Source: Veillonellaceae bacterium (lineage in GTDB: Bacteria; Bacillota_C; Negativicutes; Veillonellales; Veillonellaceae). From it: DNA of 5,055 nt. The DNA is taken from assembly GCA_902834965.1 (NCBI GenBank), contig CADFKY010000078.1:1-5055 (forward strand), given 5' to 3'. Under the pieces are notes generated by a model. That model saw only the letters and a program-made list of their open reading frames with translations. It ran no database searches and was not told the origin of the DNA. Numbering within the stretch: the stretch's first letter is position 1; each line of letters begins with the position of its first letter. This document shows positions 1 through 5,055 of the stretch, piece by piece. The position numbers and the translations under genes were made by a program.

Positions 1-146
1 CGGATCACGGTAGTTTTACCGGATCCAGATTCCCCTACAATGGTCAATACCTTACCGCGTTCCAAGGTAAAGTTTACATCCATAACAGCAGGCACACCTT
101 GGTACGCGATGTTAAGGTTTTCTACAGTTAGTATGTTTTCTGCCAT
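1..146 (-). CDS. ABC transporter ATP-binding protein, NikD/DppD-like (N-terminal part; continues past window start)
   Basis: This is the first ATPase of the peptide/nickel-type importer encoded just upstream; it would power import from the cytoplasmic face. Only about 48 residues are visible, starting MAENILTVENLNIAYQG. The nucleotide-binding fold begins with a typical first beta-strand region, and the Walker A loop is complete as GESGSGKTT at about residues 38-46; the Q-loop, signature and Walker B motifs lie outside the window. The ATG at 146-144 follows an AAGGAG five bases upstream, which supports this start. It begins 12 bp after the stop codon of the substrate-binding protein gene, so the two are co-transcribed. 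GESGSGKT is common in OppD/DppD/NikD proteins, so the family is clear but the substrate cannot be read from this fragment. A second ATPase (NikE/DppF type) would be expected downstream, outside the window. Confidence 0.9.
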   Translation of the reverse strand, partial: MAENILTVENLNIAYQGVPAVMDVNFTLERGKVLTIVGESGSGKTTVI

Positions 147-158
147 TATAGCTCCTTA

Positions 159-1724
159 CTATTTTGTAATTTTATTAGTAATCCAGTAGTAATCACTTGG
201 GTACATGACAGCACCTTTCAAGTAAGAACCAGTAACGATATTAGTTTTAGGGTAACCTAAGAACAATGCAGCACCATCATTCATCAATAATTGTTGAATT
301 TGAATTGCATAGTCACGACGTTTTGCAGGATCGAATTCAGTTTCAGCAGCATCTAACAATTGGTCAACTTGTGGATTGGAGTAACCAGAACCGTTTTGAG
401 GGTTGGAACCATTGTCATTTGTATGCCAGTAGTTAGCCAAGAACCAGATTGGATCGCCTGTATTAGCCGTTACGATATTGGAGATAAGCATGTCATAGTC
501 GCCATCTTGACCCATTTTATCGATCAAGTTATAGTCAACTGTTTTAATTTTCATGTCAATACCAACTTTTTTGAGGTCAGCTTGAACAGCTTCTGCATAA
601 AGTGGCAATTCAGCACGAGAATTATATACTACGAAGTTGAATGTTAATGGTTTACCATCTTTATCAAGGATGCCGTCCCCATCAGTATCTTTCCAACCAT
701 CTTCGGCTAACAATTGTTTTGCACGATCAGGATTATATGCATTAGGATCTTTCAAATCTTTGAAACCATAGTCCATGGATGGTGGAATTGGAGCAGAACC
801 AGGAATGAATGTACCTTTTAACAATACATCAGCATAGTTTTTACGGTCTGTGGCAGAGATAACAGCAGCACGAACTTTGTCATCACCAAGAATCCCTTTT
901 TGGTTAATACGAGCCAATACTACGCGAAGGGATGCAATTTCATCAACCTTGAACTTATCGTTATTTTGGAATAAGCCCATTTCACCAGCACCGATGTTAA
1001 CCGCCATATCAACATCACCAGATTGCAAGCTCATAGCACGCGTATTAGGATCGTCGATAGAAGGAATTTCTACAGTTTTGAAAGGTACTGTACCATCCCA
1101 GTAATTTTCGTTGGCCGCCATTTCAGCACGTTCTTTTGTGAAAGATTTAACTATGTATGGACCTGTACCGATAGGACCTTCCTTCGCAAAGTTACGGCCA
1201 TCTTTTTCAGCTTGTACATCAACGATTAGGAATAACGGATCCGCTAAAAGGCCAGGCATATTAGGATATTCTTTTGTTGTATGAATAACTAATTGTTGAC
1301 CATTAGCTTCCATAGAGTCATATTCAAAGAATGTTTTTGCACGATTGGATTTTTCAAAAGCCCGTTCGATAGATGCTTTAACAGCTGCAGCATCAACTTT
1401 TTTACCATTAGAGAATTTCACTTTGTCATTGATTGTGAAAGTCCACGTTTTATGGTCTGGAGATACTTCCCATTTTGATGCAATCCAAGGTTGTGGTTTC
1501 ATTTGTTCATCAAACTTCGCCAATGTTTCGCCTACACCATAACGCATGACAACCCAAGCGAAGAAGTTTTCAGTAGGTTCTAATGTGGATGCAAAGTTAG
1601 TTACACCAACTTTTAAAACATCCTTATTAGCAGCACCATTATTAGAGCCGCAACCAGCGATAAAGGAGCCCATCATTACAATGCTAAGACCTGCTAAGAG
1701 GGCTTTTTTCCAAGATTTTTTCAT
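159..1724 (-). CDS. Substrate-binding lipoprotein of peptide/nickel-type ABC transporter (SBP family 5, NikA/DppA-like)
   Basis: This 521-residue protein captures the substrate outside the membrane and delivers it to the NikBC-like permease. The N-terminus is a lipoprotein signal: basic MKKSWKK, a hydrophobic stretch, then the lipobox IAGC with Cys25 as the predicted lipidated residue. Family 5 hallmarks follow: W-x-V-S-x-D-x-x-T-W-T-F-T-I and VKFSNGK (about 85-108), GTGPY (186-190), NYWDG (207-211), and a DPNTRAMSLQSGDVDM block (225-240). An acidic loop DTDGDGILDKDG (346-357) resembles a calcium-binding loop and also occurs in other members of the family. The ATG at 1724 is preferred over the ATG at 1757, because 1724 has a good ribosome binding site and gives a clean signal peptide. 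The gene is third in the operon, 153 bp after the nikC-like stop. The cobalamin riboswitch at the head of the operon suggests cobalt or a cobalt complex as ligand; nickel, other chelates or peptides cannot be excluded from sequence. Confidence 0.93.
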   Translation of the reverse strand: MKKSWKKALLAGLSIVMMGSFIAGCGSNNGAANKDVLKVGVTNFASTLEPTENFFAWVVMRYGVGETLAKFDEQMKPQPWIASKWEVSPDHKTWTFTINDKVKFSNGKKVDAAAVKASIERAFEKSNRAKTFFEYDSMEANGQQLVIHTTKEYPNMPGLLADPLFLIVDVQAEKDGRNFAKEGPIGTGPYIVKSFTKERAEMAANENYWDGTVPFKTVEIPSIDDPNTRAMSLQSGDVDMAVNIGAGEMGLFQNNDKFKVDEIASLRVVLARINQKGILGDDKVRAAVISATDRKNYADVLLKGTFIPGSAPIPPSMDYGFKDLKDPNAYNPDRAKQLLAEDGWKDTDGDGILDKDGKPLTFNFVVYNSRAELPLYAEAVQADLKKVGIDMKIKTVDYNLIDKMGQDGDYDMLISNIVTANTGDPIWFLANYWHTNDNGSNPQNGSGYSNPQVDQLLDAAETEFDPAKRRDYAIQIQQLLMNDGAALFLGYPKTNIVTGSYLKGAVMYPSDYYWITNKITK

Positions 1725-1731
1725 ATAAAAT

Positions 1732-1737
1732 CTCCTT
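1732..1737 (-). promoter_or_regulatory. Ribosome binding site that fixes the substrate-binding protein start
   Basis: On the minus strand AAGGAG lies seven bases before the ATG at 1724-1722. The alternative in-frame ATG at 1757 would add eleven residues (MFICNCTRRFY) in front of a normal lipoprotein signal peptide, which is implausible. Confidence 0.8.
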
Positions 1738-1817
1738 GTACAATTACATATAAACATAAAACATACACATCATAACTACTACAAACCATAATAGTCATAA
1801 TGGAAAAACCACAGTAT

Positions 1818-1867
1818 TACTTATTTATTCATCCAACAACTTTCAAAAAGCTATCCATAAATAAGTA
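1818..1867. repeat. Perfect 11-bp inverted repeat in the nikC-SBP gap
   Basis: TACTTATTTAT (1818-1828) and ATAAATAAGTA (1857-1867) are exact reverse complements separated by 28 bases. In the transcript they could form an AU-rich stem topped by a long loop, just after the nikC-like stop and about 95 nt before the start of the binding protein gene. No T-run follows directly in the transcribed direction, so it is not a classical terminator. It could be an mRNA-stabilising or processing stem that sets permease and binding protein levels apart, or a chance AT-rich match. Confidence 0.5.
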
Positions 1868-1877
1868 TCACACGTAA

Positions 1878-2699
1878 CTAACCTTGATTTTTAGGATCCA
1901 CTACATCGCGCAAGGAATCAGACCAAAGGTTAAAGATAGCAACTACGATAAGGATGGACATACCAGGGAAGGCCATCAGCCATGGACTGGTTTGTAAATA
2001 TTGACGACCTTCGTTAAGCATAAGGCCCCATTCTGGTGTTGGTGGTTGAGCACCAAATCCAAGGAAGGAAAGACCAGCAACCTCAATCATAATAGCCCCA
2101 ATATCTAGTGCACCTGTTGTAACAACAAGAGGCATAATATTAGGAATGATATGACGTCTAATAATAGTTGATGTAGATGCCCCCATCATGACAGCAGCCG
2201 TTACATACTCTTCGCCACGAACTTTCAATGTCATAGATCGTACCAAACGAGCATATTTTGCCCAACCTACTACAGATAATGCCAAAATCGTATTCATAAT
2301 ACTACCACCCAAAATACCTGCAATGGCAATGGCTAATACTACACCCGGGAAGGATAGCATAATGTCCGCAAAACGCATGAGGACCATTTCGATTTTCCCG
2401 CCGAAATAACCGGCTATGGCACCGATAATAGTACCAATGCTTACCATAATCACTACGATGGATACACCCATGAACAAGGATAATTGAGTACCATAAATGA
2501 TACGAGACAATACGTCACGACCCAGTTTGTCGGTGCCAAACCAATGCTGAGCACTAGGGGCTTGTAATGCTTTAGACATATCCGATGTGAAAGCATCTCC
2601 CGGCGCAAGCCATGGTGCAAAGATAGCAATGAATACGATGACAAGCATCAATGCAGTGTAGAAAGAGAACAATTTATGTTTCTGAATAAATTCTTTCAT
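1878..2699 (-). CDS. nikC: ABC transporter permease, NikC/DppC-like
   Basis: One of the two membrane subunits of a peptide/nickel-type importer; 273 residues, close to the roughly 280 usual for NikC. The N-terminal membrane segment (about 11-32) is followed by the DppC/NikC signature HWFGTDKLGRDVLSR (52-66). Membrane segments then lie near 75-98, 112-132, 135-150, 188-208 and 242-260. The cytoplasmic EAA loop that docks on the ATPase reads EEYVTAAVMMGAS, followed by HIIPN (163-187). The family block GLSFLGFGAQPPTPEWG is at 209-225. The ATG overlaps the upstream nikB-like stop by one base (TAATG), indicating translational coupling, and a purine-rich AAAAGGGAGAG lies upstream. The family assignment is firm; the nikC symbol reflects best resemblance and does not prove that nickel is the substrate, since DppC-type permeases are very similar and the riboswitch points to cobalt. 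Confidence 0.93.
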   Translation of the reverse strand: MKEFIQKHKLFSFYTALMLVIVFIAIFAPWLAPGDAFTSDMSKALQAPSAQHWFGTDKLGRDVLSRIIYGTQLSLFMGVSIVVIMVSIGTIIGAIAGYFGGKIEMVLMRFADIMLSFPGVVLAIAIAGILGGSIMNTILALSVVGWAKYARLVRSMTLKVRGEEYVTAAVMMGASTSTIIRRHIIPNIMPLVVTTGALDIGAIMIEVAGLSFLGFGAQPPTPEWGLMLNEGRQYLQTSPWLMAFPGMSILIVVAIFNLWSDSLRDVVDPKNQG

Positions 2700-3637
2700 T
2701 ATGCTCTCTCCCTTTTCAATCTAGGGTCCAACAGAACATAGGATGCATCAACTAGAGCATTGACACACATATATGCAATAGCAACCCATAACACAAAACC
2801 TTCGATCAATGGATAGTCGCGCATGGTAATGGCATATACCGCCATATTCCCAAGGCCAGGCCAGGAGAATACCATTTCAACAACTGCAACACCGCCTAAT
2901 AGCCAACCGATGAGAACGCCTAATATAGTAATGAGTGGTAATACTGCATTAGGCAAAATATGACCGAATAAAATTTTCATCTCACTCACACCACGAGCAC
3001 GTGCGCCGATGACATAATCCTTTTGCATTTCTTCAAGAATAACAAGACGAACTTGACGCATGTACTTGGACCCAACTACAACAGCTAATGTAACGGCTGG
3101 TAGAATTACACCGATTGGAGTTACACGAGAGGACGCAATAGGAACGAGCCCTAATTTAAGACCAAAGATATAAATCAATACAAGGCCTAACCAGAATGAT
3201 GGCATAGACACGCCTACAAAGGAAGCAGTGCGCAACAGATAGTCGATCCATTTGTTTCGATTTAAGGCGCTTATAATCCCTGCCGGCAATGCATAGAGCA
3301 ATGTAAATACTAATGCTGTACCCGCTAACATAACTGTCCCTGGCAAAGCCTCTAACATACGATCTACAACAGGCTTTTTAGCCGAGTAACTCATCCCTAA
3401 GTCACCTTGTGCAGCATTCACAACCCAGTTTGCATATTGCACTATAAACGGTTTATCTAACCCAAGCTGAGCTCGAGTTTCATCGATAAGCTCCTGAGAT
3501 ACAATAGTATCTGCCGTTTCTAGTAACATCGTTACTGGATCGCCTGGTGCTAAATAAGTGAGACAAAATGTCAAAAATGTGATGCCAAACAAGGTTACAA
3601 TAAATTGTCCCAAATGTTTAGCAAATCGTTTACCCAT
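2699..3637 (-). CDS. nikB: ABC transporter permease, NikB/DppB-like
   Basis: The other membrane subunit of the importer and the first gene of the operon; 312 residues, matching the roughly 310 of NikB. The first membrane segment (11-30) ends in LAPGDPV (29-35), typical of this subfamily. A periplasmic region follows with LGLDKPFIVQYANWV (58-72) and GDLGMSY (78-84). Further membrane segments lie near 101-124, 136-160, 175-192, 228-252 and 279-297. The EAA loop is DYVIGARARGVSEMKILFGHILPN (within 207-230; ARARG at 212-216 and LPN at 228-230), and the C-terminal block is VEMVFSWPGLGNMAVYAI (253-270). The ATG at 3637 has a perfect AGGAGG five bases upstream. Its 5' leader is about 355 nt and carries the cobalamin riboswitch and attenuator, so this gene and those behind it should be repressed by cobalamin. 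As with the next gene, the symbol is by family resemblance; a cobalt-specific paralogue is a real possibility. Confidence 0.93.
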   Translation of the reverse strand: MGKRFAKHLGQFIVTLFGITFLTFCLTYLAPGDPVTMLLETADTIVSQELIDETRAQLGLDKPFIVQYANWVVNAAQGDLGMSYSAKKPVVDRMLEALPGTVMLAGTALVFTLLYALPAGIISALNRNKWIDYLLRTASFVGVSMPSFWLGLVLIYIFGLKLGLVPIASSRVTPIGVILPAVTLAVVVGSKYMRQVRLVILEEMQKDYVIGARARGVSEMKILFGHILPNAVLPLITILGVLIGWLLGGVAVVEMVFSWPGLGNMAVYAITMRDYPLIEGFVLWVAIAYMCVNALVDASYVLLDPRLKRERA

Positions 3638-3642
3638 AGGCG

Positions 3643-3648
3643 CCTCCT
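3643..3648 (-). promoter_or_regulatory. Strong ribosome binding site of the nikB-like gene
   Basis: AGGAGG on the minus strand, five bases before the ATG at 3637-3635. It lies about 110 nt beyond the attenuator hairpin and is not part of it, which favours control by transcription termination over masking of the ribosome binding site. Confidence 0.8.
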
Positions 3649-3755
3649 AAACTCTCTAAACACTAACAACAAATCAAATGAAAAACTAAGGATACCTCCC
3701 ACTCAACGTAGCAGTAATACGCAAAAATAAGAAAAAATATAGCTCCCTGAGGAAC

Positions 3756-3780
3756 AAAAAAAGCTAGTCGCCTGACTAAC
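3756..3780 (-). terminator. Intrinsic terminator acting as the riboswitch attenuator
   Basis: On the minus strand GTTAGTC, loop AGGC, GACTAGC forms a 7-bp stem (one T-G wobble) followed at once by seven T residues. It sits 36 nt after the 3' end of the riboswitch and about 120 nt before the nikB-like start codon. No gene ends here, so a terminator in this position is best explained as the expression platform of the cobalamin riboswitch. Confidence 0.8.
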
Positions 3781-3816
3781 CTAAATTAAGCACAGTATAT
3801 GCATACCATACATTTA

Positions 3817-3970
3817 GAGCAGGCTTTCTGACTCAGACTCATCGCAACATTTCGGCCTTCCCAGTTTCCCAGTGACCCTATAATGAAACCTTGCTCCTCA
3901 TTACAGCTATTTGCATAGTATGGGATTTTCACCCATTTTCCTCTTTTACGCTCGGTGAACACCGACACTC
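3817..3970 (-). promoter_or_regulatory. Cobalamin (B12) riboswitch controlling the importer operon
   Basis: Read on the minus strand, this leader carries the conserved blocks of the B12-sensing RNA in the right order. They are a CGGTG near the 5' end, AGAGGAA, then GGGTGAAAATCCCA (the GGTG-loop-TCC hairpin), GCTGTAA, a variable hairpin (TAATGA/TCATTA), TCACTG followed by GGGAAGG, and the 3' block AGTCAGAAAGCCTGC. The closing helix can form from GAGTG (3966-3970) with TGCTC (3817-3821), plus GGT with GCC inside it. Cobalamin-bound aptamers normally switch genes off, here through the terminator just downstream. It lies directly between the promoter and the nikB-like gene on the same strand. A 60-codon reading frame over this region is a by-product of the RNA and not a gene. 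Exact limits and subclass need a covariance model. Confidence 0.9.
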
Positions 3971-3998
3971 ACTAGTTCATTCACTTTTATCGATTATT

Positions 3999-4027
3999 AA
4001 TATACTATATTAATATCCTGTTTACAA
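3999..4027 (-). promoter_or_regulatory. Predicted sigma-70 promoter of the importer operon
   Basis: On the minus strand a -35 TTGTAA (4022-4027) is separated by exactly 17 bp from a -10 TATATT (3999-4004). Transcription would start near 3992, about 20 nt before the riboswitch. TATAGT, one base to the other side of TATATT, is a competing -10. The -35 is imperfect, and its first base is the last base of the palindrome at 4027-4055. Confidence 0.6.
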
Positions 4028-4055
4028 TACACATACCCCTTAGGGGTATGTGTAT
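4027..4055. promoter_or_regulatory. 29-bp perfect palindrome at the operon promoter, possible CsoR/RcnR-type operator
   Basis: Fourteen-base arms mirror each other around a single central base at 4041, with the core ATACCCCTTAGGGGTAT (4033-4049). There is no T-run on either side, so it does not look like a terminator. It abuts the -35 element of the operon promoter. An AT-flanked C-tract/G-tract dyad is the operator style known for CsoR-family repressors, which sense copper, nickel/cobalt or persulfide. Binding of such a protein here is an inference. Confidence 0.55.
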
Positions 4056-4081
4056 ATCGTGAATTCTCAATATAATTTTTA

Positions 4082-4106
4082 TACTAATAAAAATTATTAA
4101 TTAGTA
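4082..4106. repeat. 7-bp inverted repeat with 11-bp spacer
   Basis: TACTAAT (4082-4088) and ATTAGTA (4100-4106) are exact reverse complements 11 bp apart, about 55 bp upstream of the predicted -35. The spacing suits a dimeric or tetrameric DNA-binding protein, but such matches arise easily by chance in DNA this AT-rich. Confidence 0.35.
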
Positions 4107-4171
4107 ATTAAGGTCACATTCATGTATAAACTTATACGAATTATTTTATATATATGATTTTTTACTATATT

Positions 4172-4191
4172 AACTGTATACAACTGTATAT
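4172..4191. repeat. Two tandem 10-bp direct repeats
   Basis: AACTGTATA occurs at 4172-4180 and again at 4182-4190, a 10-bp step that places both copies on the same helix face. There are only two copies and no gene starts nearby, so any regulatory role is speculative. Confidence 0.4.
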
Positions 4192-4326
4192 ATATTAATT
4201 ATTATGATAATGGTAATTTTCTCATGAATTTTTTTTATACATACCGAAAAAACTTTTAATCACTTTAGCAACTATCAATTATATATAATTAATAAAACCA
4301 TAATTAATAAGTCTGATTAATATACC

Positions 4327-4358
4327 AAAAAGAGGCTGTTACTTAGTAACAGCCTCTT
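4327..4358 (-). terminator. Intrinsic terminator of the PotE-like gene
   Basis: A 13-bp perfect stem (arms AAGAGGCTGTTAC and GTAACAGCCTCTT, loop of three) begins 20 nt after the antiporter stop codon. On the minus strand the stem runs into five T residues. It separates the antiporter from the importer operon. Confidence 0.9.
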
Positions 4359-4378
4359 ATAAGACGAGAGTTATTTAA

Positions 4379-5055
4379 TTAATCGATACTTTGTTGTAAG
4401 CGGTGCGCTTTGCGTGTAGCCCACGCTTTACGCAAAACATAGATCACAAGACCAATGCTTACTGCCACTGCACTACCGAGCATAGCATCAACACCACATG
4501 CGTAAATAGCATACAAGCAGTAGATAACGCCAACACCAAATACGTAGTTAGAGCGTTTAATGCGGCTTTCAGCTACGCCAGCCATACGCATCATTGTAGG
4601 TACTGCTAAGATGCACAATACATATGGTACTACGTTAGTTACAACCGCCAAATTTACCAATACTTCAAATTGCTCACGCAAGGAATCACTTGCAGTGAAC
4701 AATGTAAGTAATGTTTCAACAGCAAGTAGAATGAATACGCCACGAACAGGAGCATCCTTACTATTTACACGAGCGAACACTTTAGGGAAGTAACCATGTT
4801 CCGCTGCGCTTTTAAATACGCGAGACAATGTGAATTGCCAGCAAAGTAAAGCGCCAAAGCAAGAAATAACCATTGCAGCCATCACGATGTTTGCAATTGT
4901 ATCATTGAACATGTATACGAATGTTAAACCAAATGGTGCGTTAGAATTTAATAAGTCGATGTTAGGCACGATACCGGCCATAACATTTGTGGACAAGATG
5001 TAAACCACTGCCACTGCTAATGTACCCGCCACAGTTGCGATAGGTACGTTTTTCT
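4379..5055 (-). CDS. potE: PotE-like putrescine/ornithine (APC superfamily) antiporter, C-terminal half
   Basis: An inner-membrane amino acid/polyamine exchanger; about 225 codons are visible and the gene continues past the right edge. The frame is open to the edge, reading KNVPIATVAGTL, and the upstream part matches the family's KNVPIA loop, so the GTG at 5032 is internal and not the real start. Segments resembling E. coli PotE from memory include YILSTNVMAGIVPN, NAPFGLTFVYMF, CFGALLCWQFTLSRVFKSAAEHGYFPKVFARV, DAPVRG and LVNLAVVTNVVPYVL. The visible part should hold roughly the last six of twelve membrane segments. It ends with a basic tail (RKAWATRKAHRLQQSID). PotE proteins exchange putrescine for ornithine; a cadaverine/lysine or agmatine/arginine exchanger of the same family is the main alternative, as substrate-defining residues lie partly outside the window. 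It has its own terminator and is probably unrelated to the importer. Confidence 0.8.
   Translation of the reverse strand, partial: KNVPIATVAGTLAVAVVYILSTNVMAGIVPNIDLLNSNAPFGLTFVYMFNDTIANIVMAAMVISCFGALLCWQFTLSRVFKSAAEHGYFPKVFARVNSKDAPVRGVFILLAVETLLTLFTASDSLREQFEVLVNLAVVTNVVPYVLCILAVPTMMRMAGVAESRIKRSNYVFGVGVIYCLYAIYACGVDAMLGSAVAVSIGLVIYVLRKAWATRKAHRLQQSID

Larger units (their letters stand above)
4056..4326. other. AT-rich intergenic region without a convincing gene
   Basis: About 270 bp of strongly AT-rich DNA between the importer promoter and the antiporter terminator. It contains only very short reading frames (for example ATG at 4122, eleven codons). Visible structure is limited to a TACTAAT/ATTAGTA inverted repeat with an 11-bp spacer (4082-4106) and a 10-bp tandem repeat with the unit AACTGTATA plus one base (4172-4191). 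I see no tRNA or known RNA motif. Confidence 0.7.

Noticed and set aside
1818..1846. Possible internal promoter before the binding protein gene (TTGAAA, 17 bp, TAAGTA on the minus strand)
   Set aside because: The -35 is acceptable, but the -10 matches the consensus at only two of six positions.
360..2409. Several plus-strand reading frames of 60-95 codons opposite the binding protein and nikC-like genes
   Set aside because: They are antisense shadows of well-supported minus-strand genes, with no domain features.
3786..3968. 60-codon minus-strand reading frame starting at a GTG
   Set aside because: It lies almost entirely inside the cobalamin riboswitch, has no ribosome binding site and no protein-like features; the conserved RNA explains the sequence.
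4027..4055. Palindrome as a bidirectional terminator
   Set aside because: Neither flank has a T-run in the transcribed direction, the antiporter already has its own strong terminator at 4327-4358, and no plus-strand gene ends here.
4122..4157. Tiny plus-strand reading frame of eleven codons
   Set aside because: Too short, in random AT-rich DNA, with only a weak TAAGG upstream and no recognisable product.
4205..4219. Fur-box-like TGATAATGGTAATTT
   Set aside because: Only the left half fits the 7-1-7 dyad, the right half is poor, and it is about 180 bp from the promoter; AT-rich DNA gives such matches readily.
4379..5032. GTG at 5032 as the start of the antiporter
   Set aside because: The frame stays open to the window edge and the preceding residues (KNVPIAT) belong to the family's conserved interior, so the gene is truncated by the window and does not start here.

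Overview
The window looks like chromosomal DNA of an anaerobic Negativicutes-type Firmicute, most likely Veillonella or a close relative. This is inferred from moderate-to-low GC coding sequence, strong AAGGAG-type ribosome binding sites, AT-rich spacers and the style of the proteins; no rRNA or other marker gene is present to confirm it. Every gene reads on the minus strand, so transcription runs from high to low coordinates.

Right end (about 4327-5055): the C-terminal half of a PotE-like amino acid/polyamine antiporter of the APC superfamily, cut by the window edge and closed by a strong intrinsic terminator. It is a separate transcription unit. Next comes about 270 bp of very AT-rich DNA (4056-4326) with no convincing gene.

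Middle (3638-4055): a long regulatory leader. In transcription order it holds a 29-bp perfect palindrome touching the -35 element, a sigma-70-type promoter (TTGTAA, 17 bp, TATATT), a cobalamin riboswitch, an intrinsic terminator placed as an attenuator, and about 118 nt of leader ending in an AGGAGG ribosome binding site.

Left part (1-3637): an ABC importer operon of the peptide/nickel family. It runs NikB-like permease, NikC-like permease (1-nt overlap), a 153-bp gap, a substrate-binding lipoprotein, then a NikD/DppD-like ATPase that runs off the left edge. The second ATPase expected in this family probably lies beyond the window. The B12 riboswitch is the main clue to function: vitamin B12 would shut the operon off, which fits uptake of cobalt (or a cobalt chelate) for B12 synthesis better than nickel or peptide uptake. 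The palindrome at the promoter resembles operators of the CsoR/RcnR repressor family and may add a metal-sensing layer. I see no wholly new system here; the noteworthy element is this apparently two-layered control of a Nik-type transporter.
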